64,000 nucleotides of DNA from Jimgerdemannia flammicorona. Its lineage: Eukaryota > Mucoromycota > Endogonomycetes > Endogonales > Endogonaceae. Under the pieces are notes generated by a model. The model ran no database searches. It was not told the DNA's origin and saw nothing but the letters and a program-made list of their open reading frames with translations. Shown one piece after another: positions 25,570-37,458 of the stretch (the stretch's first letter is position 1; each line of letters begins with the position of its first letter). The translations under genes and the position numbers were made by a program. The DNA lies in contig RBNI01000010.1 of the NCBI GenBank assembly GCA_003990745.1, positions 1 through 64,000 of the forward strand, in the 5' to 3' direction.

Positions 25570-28500
25570 TTATTTGTAAAAATCGATTTGGTTGAAAACT
25601 TGCCTGGCAGGAAGAACTTTTGCAGGAGCCACCTGGTCTCCAATTTCCGACTTTGAGCTTTCATAGAAACTGATCTCGGACTCTGAAGAGGGGGTCATAG
25701 GATTCGCTGAGGCTTCGGTGTTACTGTACGGCCAAATATATTGAGCTATCGCTGTCTCTATGCCTTCAAGATCCTGCAATACTTCGTCAATGGTCGGTCG
25801 CATTTCAGGATAAGTGTTCCAGCATCTCATGTAGATATCGGAATACTCCTTTGGTGTTTCAGGGATGAGCTTTTCGCGCAATCCAGGGGCGGCATCTTCG
25901 GGTGGATTCATTGCATCTCCTCGAGGGCGACTTCTTGAAGTAAGTCGCCATAGAAGTGTTCCGAGGCTGTATATGTCGGATTTTTGCGTGTAAAGTACAA
26001 TAGTGTTCTTCAATACTTCAGGTGGGAGATATTTAATCTGTCCTTGAATATGATCATCATATTTTTTGAAGTGTTCCACAGTGTCGCTTATACCGAAATC
26101 AATGATCATTGGATTGGAATAGTCTGTATGGAGAAACACGATATTTCCTGGGTGCAAGTCATTGTGAATCAACCCCGCATTATGAACCACTTGCAAACTG
26201 CGGGTAATTTCTGTAGCAATCCGCCACACCTTTGACCAGGAATTGGGCGGAGACTTTTTGAGGAGTTGTGCAAGATCACCACCCGCAGCGTAGTCCATCA
26301 CCAGCATATAACATCCGGCTTTATCGTCCTTTGACATTCCTATGACTGTTGGCGTTGCTGAGTGACCGGATTTGTTGCAGAGCTGAAGATATATGTTTAC
26401 TAGTAGCTGTTACGACAAGAAACAAGTTTATGATATAAATTAATTGTAAAATTAAACCTTCCAGCTATAAGATGAAAATTAAAATATACCTCATTTCGCA
26501 ATTGGTTATCAAAAATGTTACTCTCTTTCAATATCTTCAGTGCAACAAATCTTCTGTCGTTCTGACTATCATTCACTGTGGCTTTGTGTACAGTTGCAAA
26601 TGCACCTTCGCCCAACTTTTCCATCAGTGTCAATTGGTCGTAAGGTATCCAAACAATGCAAGCGGCAAGTTCAACCATCTCTAGCATGTTCAAGCACTCC
26701 AAGAGCCTATTCTGGTCACTAGGAAATTTGGGTTTAAGCTTCGACAGGGTATTGTAATCCATTGTCTTGAGAATATCTTGAATCCGATCAAAGATGTTTG
26801 TGGCTTTTGTCGACGTGCCAATTTGGGCAGGAGGCAGAAGTCTAGACACTATCCGTTTAAACCCAGCATATATACAACATAATGAGCTGTATCCCATCAA
26901 GCAGCCGGAAACAATAGATTACAATTGTAAAATACCTCTGAGATTGAACGTAATGGTCGCGTTTCGTTTCAGAGCCTCACCAAGGGTGCGGACGTTCTTG
27001 CCACTTATGTTATTCTCTGAAATCGAAAAAGGGAGGGATGAGTGAAAACGCACAGGGCGTGAACAGGGGCCCATCTAGTAGATATAAAAACAGGTCTCCT
27101 GTTCTAATATACCAAAAATATCAAGCGTTGTCAGGGTTATGTTCTGCATCAGAGATTCGGTCAGTGCGCGTGCTCCCATATCGCTAATGTTGGTGTCTAA
27201 AGATGGATAATGGATGGATAAGAAACATGCCCGGGTCATGACGGGAACTCGTTGCACAGTTGAATATTAAAATTTACAAAGTTCTAACATACTATTGAGA
27301 TTCAGTTTGGTCAGGGCCGTGCTCATTTTCAGAGAGTTGGCCAGAGCAATTGCACCTACATCGCCAATTTTGTTGCCTGACAATAAATAGATATATGAGA
27401 CAAAACCCAATATCAGCTGGAACTCACCATCACACAGCTGAAATAAAAATTTTACACACTTTTAACAAACCTTTGAGATTTAACATGAACAACGTCGTGT
27501 TGTTCTTTAGAGATGCCGCCAGTGCGCATGCCCCCTGCGCGCCAATATTGTTGGCTAAAGTTAAACAGAGGATAGATAATAATATAAGTGGGACGGATGA
27601 AAAAGCGGCAAACAACAGTTCGCACAGATCTAACTTACATTGGAGATTAAGCATGGTCAGGGACGTATTCATCTTCAAACACGCGGCAAGTACGCGTGCT
27701 CCCTCCACGCCAATGTCGTTGCCTGAAGATATACAGAAAATGGATGAATAAAATAAATTAAAATGTGAACTGGATTTCTTCAAACACCTGCAATCAACAT
27801 TTCACATAGTTACAACATACGAAAAAGTTTCAACGTGGTCAAGGTCTTGTTTAGCTTCAGCGATTCAGCAAGTGCGCGTATTCCTTTGGGACCGATCTTG
27901 TTGGCTGAAAATGAACAGACGATTGGTCACTAAATTCAAGCAAGTGGTGAGCCGGATCTCATCAAACATTTGCAAGCAACAGTTGTCCAAGTTCAAACTT
28001 ACAATTGAGATTCAGTGTGGTCAGAGTCGTGTTCTGTTTCAGAAGCTCCGCAATTGCACATGCTCCCAGGACGCCGACATTGCTGGCTGAAGATGATCAT
28101 CAGATAGGGGAACAAAAACATATAAAATGCGAGCTGGAACATTTCACATACTTCTAACATACCTCGGAGATTCAGGGTCGTCAGCGTCGTGTCGTTATTC
28201 AAGGATTTGATCAATCCATGGGTTTTCTCGTCACCAGTTCTTTTGTCTATATATAAAGTGAGGCTGACAGTTAGCTCTATTCAGTACAAATTATGTCACT
28301 AAACAACCAGATCAAACTTCTGATACAGAAATATTGAATATCATTATGAATCTTATTTTAAAATATAACTTTCGCTTTTTTAATATGAATTCTAAGAGTA
28401 AAGACCATAAATCATCACTATGATTTTGACAGCACGAACCTGCAAGTTTACCAAGCCACATATCTAAATTAGGCTTTTGATGGGTGCTGGCGGTCAATGC

Positions 28501-30435
28501 TTCTTGCAGCGGGGAGGGTGTTTGGGGAGTGTTAACGGTAAACTTTTCGGACTGCAGGGAGAGCGTTTGCGGGGTGCTGACGGTCAGCGCTTCCGGCTGT
28601 ATGGCGGGCAGTTGGGTGGTGTTGGCATTCAACGTATCCAGCGTTTGGGTGGTGTTGGTGATCAGCGCTTCTGGCTGCGTGGAGGGCATTTGGGTGTTGG
28701 CGGTCGGTGCTTCCGGCTGCGGGGAGGGCGTTTGGGGAATGTTGGTAGTCAACGCTTCTGAGCGTGAGATGGACGTTTGGGAGATATGGACAGTCAATTT
28801 TTCCAGTGAGAGGGAGAGCGGTTCGTGAGTATTGGTGGTCAATGCTTCCAGCTGCGGGGAGGGCGTTTGAGGGGTGTTGGCAACAATTGCTTCCGGCTGC
28901 CGGGAGAGTGTTTCGGGGGTGTTGGCGGTCAAAGCTTCCGGCTGCGGGGAGGGCGTTTGGGGGTTGCTGACGGTCAACGCATCCGACTGCGGGGAAGGCG
29001 TTTCGGGAGTGTTAGCGGTCAACACTTCTGGCTGCGTGGAGGACGTTTGAGAGGCGATGACGGTCAACGCTTCTGGCTGGGAAAAGGACATTTGGGAGGT
29101 GTTGGCGTTCAACGCTTCCACCGGCGGGGAATGTTGCCTACAAGGTCGTGGCGGGAATAGGGGCTCTTCGTCATAGGAAGAAAAGAGGCAATGCTGGGTT
29201 GATGAACAAATAAAAGAGTCAAACCGACAGATTGCGTCAGCGTCATACGCCCGCTATGTATTGAATTGCTCCTGAAAATAAAAAAAGGGTGTGTTTGCAA
29301 AGGATGATAAGACCTACTTCAAGCAGTTCGCTGGCGGAAGCACGCTGCGAATAATCTGGTTTCAAACATCGATCAACGAAGTCCATCAGCAAGTCATTCA
29401 TATTTCGGGGATAATGTGGCCGACCTTGCTCGATGATCTTTCGCTTAAGCTAATTTGAAGTGTAAGAATATAAAATTAAATCCATTCTGCGACAAACGAC
29501 AGGTTTCGACAAATGAAATTTTAAAAACCAACCTTTCCCTTCTCTAGGTGGTCATCTTCGTAGGGCGCCTTGCCGAAGTTGAGAATCTTGAGGACGACGA
29601 TGCCGAGTGCCCAAATGTCGGCTTTTTGATTGATGAACTTGCCTTCACAGACTTCGGGGGCCCAAAACAATATGTCGCCAGCCTCTTCAGATGACGGTTT
29701 CACAATAGGTTTCAAGGAGCTGAAGCCGAAGCCACCTGATTGTGGGAAGAGGAAAAGGATTAGAATGTGCGAGGCACGTGGTAACGACGTTTGTGGGAGA
29801 GGCAAGGTAATCACCGATCACGATGGTGTTGTCTTCGCCAAGGAAGAAATTTTCGCATTTGATATCGCGATGGATGTAGCCATGCTTGTGGATTTCCACG
29901 AGACCTGACAAGAGCTGTGGTATTTGTACGGCCAGGATGGATGAAGCACAAATTATTTAGGGTAGCCCCACAACGCCACGCAGCACGCACAATATACCAA
30001 CTAAATACAACGAATACAAAGCACTAAACTGACCCCTTTGAGGATGGAGACCATTTGGGACAAAGTGACCCAATTGTCTATGCAGTACTGTTGCAGGGTC
30101 CCGCCGTTGCAGTACGGTGTCACGAGGAAGACGCAGCCATGGTAGATGTAGATGCTGTGCAATCGCAGAATATTTTGATGTTGTCCACATTTGGCCATGG
30201 TGATGATTTCGCTTTCAACGAGCTTCTCGTCCTTGCTCCCCTCGATAATCAGGTACTTTTTTATGGCTACGTTCTGGCGTGTGCCGCCTGACTCGTTGTA
30301 GTGGTACACGTTACCCTGTCCCGAGGGACATGTGGGGTTTATGGCGCTGAACCCGCTATAAATGAGCTGCGGGTCGGAGAAGTGTTTAGACACGCCGTCT
30401 AACTTGCGTGCCATTAATGATTCAAGCACCGACAT
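25570..30435 (-). CDS. Gene A: kinase - LRR array - kinase protein, 15 exons
   Basis: Exons (minus strand): 30034-30435, 29815-29914, 29533-29735, 29318-29449, 28440-29193, 28163-28246, 28003-28086, 27821-27904, 27639-27722, 27471-27554, 27293-27376, 27113-27196, 26936-27016, 26490-26848, 25570-26406. Total 3456 nt, in frame, 1151 aa. Residues ~30-279 form an STE20-like kinase domain: VAIK Lys59, YIHRDIK near 147-153, FWAPEV, DIWALG, but DFG reads GFG. Residues ~280-530 are a linker of 15-residue Ser/Thr/Pro repeats. Residues ~530-753 are eight RI-type LRRs. The C-terminal ~390 residues form a TKL-like kinase with GEGAFATVHKA, VALK, HNDLHPGN, IDFGIS and PPE, all apparently competent. No signal peptide or membrane segment is evident, so it is probably cytosolic. 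Phase continuity and exon lengths shared with gene B support the model; the start ATG is the first in exon 1. A receptor or signalling role is inferred. Confidence 0.82.
26936..28246 (-). repeat. Exon-intron repeat array encoding 8 LRRs (gene A)
   Basis: Seven 84-nt exons and a final 81-nt exon, each encoding one LRR of the form N-x-I-G-x-x-G-A-x-A-L-A-x-S-L-K-x-N-x-T-L-x-x-L-x-L. All introns are phase 1 and 76-98 bp. Donors are mostly GTATGTT and the sequence before each acceptor is similar (TTCATCTTCAG type). The genomic unit of about 180 bp (exon plus intron) is itself repeated, showing growth by tandem duplication. Confidence 0.88.
28478..29121 (-). repeat. 45-bp coding minisatellite (15-residue repeat) in gene A linker
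   Basis: About 14 imperfect units of 45 bp encode the consensus EALTANTPQTPSPQP. One unit is a residue short and one is extended. Gene B has the same linker exon but only 325 nt in all and no clear array, so the repeat expanded in A (or collapsed in B). The Thr-Pro/Ser-Pro content suggests a disordered, possibly phosphorylated spacer between kinase 1 and the LRRs; that is inference. Confidence 0.88.
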
Positions 30436-30660
30436 GGTCCTTTATGAAATTTTCCAATGAATGTCTTCACAGAGGCGTGAATTTGAGCGTCTAAAAATGT
30501 CAAAAAAGTGACAGTCCGCAGTGGGTGGCGAAAAAGATCACGTGCAATCATATCCTTAGCATGACTTTATGACGTCAGCGCGAGCTTAGAAATTGGGATA
30601 TACTGCGGCGAATGAATAATTTGAATTGTCCAATTTGTTAAAATAAATTCATTATGTTTG
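30436..30660 (-). promoter_or_regulatory. Putative promoter/5' UTR of gene A
   Basis: The segment upstream of the start codon keeps CpG and contains a perfect CRE/ATF-type palindrome TGACGTCA at 30570-30577 and an E-box CACGTG at 30539-30544, about 135 and 105 bases before the ATG. The word TTTCATAAA just before the ATG is shared with gene B. Binding is not demonstrated. Confidence 0.35.
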
Positions 30661-31380
30661 TATTATTTAAAAGAAATTATATATATTACCACAAGTTTAA
30701 TGTATAATATATTTTTAAAGATTACAATACTTAAATATATATCAAATTTGAAATAAATGAAAATATTATAACTAATAAATAATATTTTAATAACTTTATA
30801 AAATAATAATTAGATAAATATTTTAATTTAAAATGCTAATTGGTAATTTAATTAATATATTAATAAATACAGTAATTACAATATTTAATATTTAAAAAAT
30901 TATAAAGTAGATTTGACTTTAATATGTATAAGACTTATATTTTAAATAAATAATATAGATATTATTTAAGCTAAAAATAAATATTATAATAATTAATCTA
31001 AATTAGAAAAAATCAAAAGTTGGATATTTGATTATTGAATCTAAATCTAATTCCCAAATATAGTTAGTAGCAACTCTTAACAATGTTATTATCAATAATA
31101 TGATTTCTAATTAATAACATATAACTTAGCTAATATATAGTTTGTAAACTTCTATAAATAGATATAATTATATCAAACTCACTTATTCTTACTAATAACT
31201 TTAAAGAGTTATAAAGACTAAGAAATTAAAATAAAGAAATTTGCTATTCTTTTTAAATTAAACTTTTACTATATTATAACTTAATATCTATTGACTATTA
31301 ATTTAAGACAAATTTCTCACTTTTAAGATATATAATAAATAACTGATATTACTATATAAAATCTCTTCAAAATAACTAGA
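30661..31380. other. AT-rich intergenic sequence
   Basis: Extremely AT-rich, CpG-poor and without open frames or recognised repeats. It separates the gene A promoter from the decayed minus-strand gypsy element. Confidence 0.6.
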
Positions 31381-34300
31381 TAAAATAATGTAATAGTTAG
31401 ATGAGAGCTGAGTGGTTTATCTGAATAGTGAAGTATCTCTCTATAAGATAGTAGTAGAACTTCTCTATAGTCTAGATAACTGCAAGATATTCCAACTTAT
31501 AGGATTTATACTCTTTTTCAGCTCCTCAAGTTCCTCAGCTGAGATATATAATAATATACTCTACTTTATCTTTCTTCTAAGCCAGAACTGTTTCTAGTCC
31601 TTATATACTTGCATCTGTTTATAGGATGAATTCTTGGATTCAATCAGGTCTTCTGAGAATGGGCACTTGAGTCACTCTGATCTTATGCTCATCAAATGCT
31701 TTTTGTTATCTACTAGTCTATTGGAACTTAATATCTTTCTTATTAAGTTCTAAAATTGAGTCTATAATATTAGAGAATTCTCTAATAAATCTGCAGTAGT
31801 ATGAGGTGAGTCTCATGAAGGCTTGGGCTTCAGTAATAGTAATGAGCCTTGGATATTCTGCTACTACTTGGATCTTGAGCAGATCTGTATATATTCCATT
31901 TTAGTTAATGATGTGACCAAGATAGGAGATCTTGATTTCTACAAACTTGCACTTCTTGGGCTTGATGTATAGGTCATGCTTTCTTAGCTTTTCTATCATC
32001 TGCTGGATATACTATAGATGTTCTTCAGCTGTCTTACTGTAGATAATAATATCATCTATATAAACTATCATATATCTTCTCATATCATAGTAGAAGATTT
32101 TGTTTATCATTTGCTAAAAGCTTGCTAGTATATTGTATATTCTAAATAGAATTTGCAGATAAACATAGATTCTGTCTGGGGTGATGAAGGCTGATTTTTC
32201 ACTTACTGCTTCAGTGAGACCAATCTGGTAAAATCGTAAGTATAAATCCATAGTACTATAATATTGTACTTCATCTTCTAGAGTTATAAGAATATTACTG
32301 ATGAGGGGCAGTAGTTGGTAATTCTTCTTTATAGCTAGGTTGAGCTGCCTGTAATCAGTGCAGAGTCTTAAGACCAATTCTCCTGGCTTGCTTCCTTTTT
32401 CAGAGTCAATATAACTGGTGAAGCCCAAGGGCTGCTGGCTTCTTTGATGATACTAGCTTTATCTATCTGCTTGATTTCTTCTCTGAGTCATTCATAATAA
32501 GCTGGTGAAATTGGTCTTACTTTTTGATAGATTGGTTCAGTGTCTCCTATATCTATATCATAATAGTAGTGTAGAGTCTTTCTCTTGATATTCTTGCAAT
32601 CTGTAGTCAGAACATCCTCAAATTTGAAGAGTATCTTTTTGAGTTCCTTCTTGAGTAGAAATTTATTTCTAATAGTATAGCTATATATGTTTGTAATTTT
32701 CTCCTTCTTGTTGTCTAATTCAGTAAACTTGGTGCTAGCAAATACTTCTCTTTCAGTAGATCAGAATCCTTTTCTTCTCCTCCAACTTCTTGACTTCTAT
32801 GATTTTTGGCTGAAGAACTAAGAAGTTAACATTTGAACCAATTAGTCCTTCTTCTTGATTAAAAACAGAATCATAGGATTGTAGTTTCTAGTAATGAGTA
32901 GTATTTCTCTAATATAGTCTAAATTGATGACTTCTCCTTCAATAGTAATCTCACTTTTGACCAGACTACTTCTTGTCTTGAGGATCCTAATATGGTCCTT
33001 TAGAATGGTTATTTCCAGACCCATTACAAGCAGGGTAGTTGTTTAGGACTCTAGTATAGTTTTCTCTACTGTGGTAATATCTATTCTAGCTATATTCTCT
33101 GACTTATATTCTGGTAGAACTATATCAGAATGAATTTTCCAAATCTTGACCTTGATTTCTTCTTCATTATTACTGTCCTCTAGGAGGGCTACTGGTTTAT
33201 CATTCTCTTCCTCCTTCTTTTCTTGTCTTGCCTATTTTTCAAGAGTCTTCTGTCTTCTTTCATAGTAGATTTTCTTGATTCTACTGATATATTGGTAGCA
33301 ATTATCAATGTATTTCATATAGTATATCTTGATTCCATGAGGGCAGACTCCTTGTGGTGCATACCCTTTAATGATCTTTTTGTACTATTCTTCTTCACTG
33401 ATCCATCTCTTTCTTTTTCTTTTTCTGTATAGTTACTATATAGACTTCTTACTTGCTTTCTTTCTCTATTTCAGGCAGTACTCCTTTATTGATATTGATG
33501 GGAATTCATATCTTCTGACCTTGGTAGATGATCTGCATCTTCTGGGCATTGAGGTCAATTATTTCTCTAGCTGTATAAAGCCACTAATTGCTGATTAGAA
33601 TGTTATAGTTGATAGTATTAGTTATAATTATAACTACTAAGATGGTTGCTCCTTCAAACTTGATGGAAATATCTCAGATCTTTCCTAGAGGTATGTCTCT
33701 TATGCTATCTGCTATAATGAATACTAATTTGGTTACTTCTTCAACCTTTCAACCTAGGCAGTCTGCTGCTTTCTTGCTGAGAAGGAATTCTCCTGCTCTA
33801 GTATCAATAATAGCCTCAAAGATTCTATCTTAAATTTGATACATTGCATAGACAGATATCTTGTGATTATTTTTACTCTTCTCTCCAGAGTCTTCTTGAA
33901 CATTATTGGTCTTAGTTATTTTCTATTCTTATTTCTTAGTTATCTCAATAAGTCTATATCTTATTTACTATCTAAATATTTGTATTTCTGCCAACTGGCC
34001 AAACATTGCATTGAACTTATATTGACTGAGATCCTTGAAGATGTCATATTTGAAAGTCTTGATCTTGTGAAGCTTTTTCTTCTTTTCTCCTTCACTAGCT
34101 GGGGTAGTTTCTCAAATGATATCTTAAATAGCCTGTTTCAGCTCTATATCTTGATTCTATTTCTTCACCTTAGCTTTCTGTAACAGTTTTCATCTATTTT
34201 TCCACAGTGCTCATCTTGAGTCTCTCTGGAGATCTCTTATAGAGTTGCTTGTAAACATTCTTTTTGATGGTCTTAGTGGGGTAGACTTTCCATTCTTTTT

Positions 34301-35470
34301 CATCTGATTCTCTAATTTCTTCAAAGATAATAGTATTGGCCTGTTCATTATTTCTCATAGCATTACTTAACCAAGATTTGTACTTAGTCTTACTCATATA
34401 TTTATATGAGTAGTGGCCTTCTTTTCTATAAGTATGGCAGATATCTCTTTTCTTATCTGAGGTGATAGCAAACTTCTGAACTGGGTAGCTATCTCTTCCT
34501 CTAATTTTCTTTACAATATCTCTAAGATGGATAGTTATTTTGACAAACTTCTTAGTAAGTTACTCTATAGAGTCACTGTTTCTCTATTGCTCTATATATA
34601 TATAGCTTTTGGCTAAGGTGTGTTTCAATTGATCACTTTGGTAGAAATCACACTGGTTGCCTTAAGTACTTCAATTCTGATTCCAGTGACTCTTTCTATT
34701 ATATAGTCTTATGGATGTCTAGCTATCCAGTATTATTTGGTATAGGTGATCTTTTGTATTAGATCCAGAACTACTGGTAATAAGTAGATAACCAGAACTA
34801 TCTCTAGATAGACTCCTTTTATAAAGGTTACTTCTACTACTTAGTCTAGAATAGCAGCAGTATAATCTATAAGAATTATCTGATATTAGATTTTGGTGTA
34901 TAATGTGTTTGGATCCTTACTCATTTCTTAATATATTGTATTGAGCTGATTCTTCAGAGCTTGCTTGATCTCATCTATATCATAGATAGTTCAGAGACAG
35001 GTCTTCTGTGTTGCTAGTATGGCTTTATTAATATTTTTATATAGATTATAGTTATAAATGCTACTCTTGCTAGTCCTCAGAGACTGAAGGAAATGAGGAC
35101 TACTTGCTGTCTTGCTGTTAGAGTCCATACTGCTCAAAGTCATCAATGAATATAGTGATTGATTTATCTAAGATATATCTATAGATACTAGTGATCTCAT
35201 ATCTATATTATCTAGATGTCTTAGTTAGATTTGTGTGGTTATTCATTATTTAGCTTGAAAGTGAGAAATTCATCTTAAATTACCAGTCAATGGACACCAG
35301 ATTGTAATATAATAGATGCATAACTGTATAAGTACATCAGAATTCTATATTTTGAAAACTTGATCTTCTTTGACTCTATAGAGTTCTTGGGATACAAGAG
35401 TGAGTGAGTTCTGTATATCTGCCTGCAGGCTTACTAGTTCTCTTACTTTCTCTTTACTTAGAACTATTTC
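31381..35470 (-). mobile_element. Different Ty3/gypsy family, minus strand, decayed, no LTRs seen
   Basis: Reading leftwards: a gag region (about 34.45-35.4 kb), a CCHC knuckle at about 34396-34439 in which the second and third Cys are Tyr, a protease motif near 33.8 kb where DTG reads DTR, RT from about 33.0 to 31.75 kb with VYIDD at about 32.05 kb, and an RNase H start (TDAS) near 31.62 kb. Integrase and LTRs were not found, so the copy is truncated. It differs clearly from the main family. The lost residues fit G-to-A transitions. Confidence 0.75.
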
Positions 35471-36103
35471 AATCTGAGGTTTTATTTACTCTAGATACTA
35501 GAGATATTTATACAAGTTTACTAGCTATAAGATAGCTAAGTTATGACTAAGTTTCCTATAAGTCACTTTTCATAAGTGTTAATTCTTAATATCTGTTAAA
35601 TCTTTGACAATTGTCAAAACTTTAACATCTGTGAAATCTCAATATTTGTGAGGAGTTTATCATTTGTAAAAACTTTAATATTTGTGAAATATGACTACTA
35701 TTTATAAGGCTATACTATATTTAGGAATCAGATTCAGTACTATAATTAAATATCTATTTTCCTAATTCATATTTCTGATTTAGATCAACTATCACAATAT
35801 ATATATATTATTATAAATATAATTTAAAACCTATTATTTTTATATTAAAGTAAAAAAAAAAAAAAATTAAAATTAAAATATATTGATTAAATATTATTTA
35901 TATATTATAAATATATTAAATTTATATATCTATAATCTTATTAAAAATAGGGAATCTTTATAGTATTAATTATATAATTTAGTAATATATAAATATTAAA
36001 TTTACAATATATTTAAAAAGATAATATAGAAATTTTTATAAAAAGTATTATAATATATTTTAGATTATTTAGATATAATTTACTTATACTAACTTAGTAC
36101 TAT
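35471..36103. other. AT-rich spacer with short repeats and a palindrome
   Basis: No genes. Near 35.57-35.70 kb a cluster of related words (TATCTGTTAAATC, CATCTGTGAAATC, ATTTGTGAAAT) recurs around a perfect 16-bp palindrome, TTTGACAATTGTCAAA, at about 35608-35623. The rest is A/T runs. It ends with CTAT, the left target duplication of copy 2. Confidence 0.5.
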
Positions 36104-37439
36104 TGTGACAAACCAAGATGTATCACCCAGATTATACATTAGATAATGTGAACAATTAGTCAGATGACATGAACACACAGCATAGTAACCAGCAACCATT
36201 GCTGCAGAAACCATATAAATAGCCAGACTACCAGATAGGATATATCTGTACAGAACCTGCACACCTGTACAGGACCTGCACACCTGTACTGGACCTGCAC
36301 AACTTGCCATAAGTAGCAAATCTATAGTTAGCCACATAGTAACCAGATAGCAACCAACTTGTATAAATTACCCCAGAGACAAGAGTGAATAAACCTCAGT
36401 CCAAAATTGAAGCAAAAGACAAGTCTGCTTACCACACTTCGAGAGGAACTCTACAGCTACTGCTAGGAGATTGTGAGCTTATTTCCCCACTCCACTCCAC
36501 TTTCCAATATAAAGAATGAGTCCGTTTTGAAGAAGAAACCCTTGGTTCACTTGCCAGATAAGCCTGAAGAATCCCAGTTTGCTGCCAAGTTCAAGGAAGA
36601 ACTTTGCCGCCATTTCCCAGTTATCCGCCGTATCCCCAGAAGAGCCCGCCTTTCTTGCCACAAGCCAGTCTTTCTGATGCAACTTCACAGTGGAGCCAGT
36701 CTATGACATAACCCCGTGTAAACAAAGCCAGTCTTTGACATAACTTGCCAAGAATCCAAGTTATTTCCCAGAAAATTCGCGACATCCGAGTTATCCGAAT
36801 TATCTGTGCCATCCAAATAGTATTCCCAGTTGAAGCTGATTCAGAAGAATCCGCACCATCCAAGTTATCTACGTCAATCCGAGTTATCTGTTGTTCCTAG
36901 TGAGCCCGAGTTATTGAGTTATCCGCTGTCAGTATTATTCCCAGAAGAAGAATCCACGCCATACTATTCCCAGTGAGCCAAATCGAGTCATCCGCCAAAT
37001 CCATATAAGGAATATCGCCAAGATCATCCTGCATAAGGAATCCCCTCGTGCTACACAAGATCGTCACGCAGAAATCGCATAAGGAGAACCACTAAATTGC
37101 CAGACCGTCATGCACAGAGATCATCGCACTACACAGAAATCACCCGCTACTCAAGAAGGAAACCACACATGCTACACACGAAATTCTGCCATTCCCAGTT
37201 GACCCAAGAAGGAAACCCGTTCACACACGCAAATCGCCGCTACACCCAGAGAACTGTCCCAATAAGGAAATCACCAGAATTGCTTGCAGATATCCAGCTT
37301 GACTATTATACCACTAAACACCAAGGACCTCAGGAATCTTAGAACATTTTGTTGCTTTTGACAAAGTAACTGGGGGCTCAAGCCAAACTACATCAACCCC
37401 CAACCTTGTAATTTGCCTCCATTGAGCTGGCATGTTACA
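36104..37439 (+). repeat. 5' LTR of gypsy copy 2 (1336 bp)
   Basis: Starts TGTGACAAACC and ends ATGTTACA. The middle holds many copies of words related to CCGAGTTAT and AATCCGC. Compared with the 3' LTR it has an additional block at about 37040-37165 and one more CACACCTGTAC unit near 36.27 kb, and more CpG-to-TpG/CpA changes. Confidence 0.92.
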
Positions 37440-37441
37440 TT

Positions 37442-37458
37442 TGGGGGCTCAACTGGGA
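37442..37458 (+). other. Candidate primer-binding site
   Basis: TGGGGGCTCAACTGGGA lies 2 bases after the 5' LTR, the normal place for minus-strand priming, and its complement ends in CCA as a tRNA would. I could not assign the tRNA. The first 11 bases recur inside the LTR at 37371-37381. Confidence 0.65.

Noticed and set aside
28477..29160. Plus-strand Gly-rich open frames opposite the gene A linker
   Set aside because: They are shadows of the 45-bp repeat, which stays open on both strands; the minus-strand frame fits the spliced gene.
29249..29271. 23-nt segment as a constitutive microexon of gene A
   Set aside because: Including it puts an in-frame TAG into gene A and breaks phase with the LRR exons. 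The model closes only when it is skipped, so it is listed only as a possible alternative cassette.
35608..35623. Palindrome TTTGACAATTGTCAAA as an operator or terminator
   Set aside because: It sits in AT-rich, gene-free sequence next to a decayed element; no gene or T-run supports a regulatory role.
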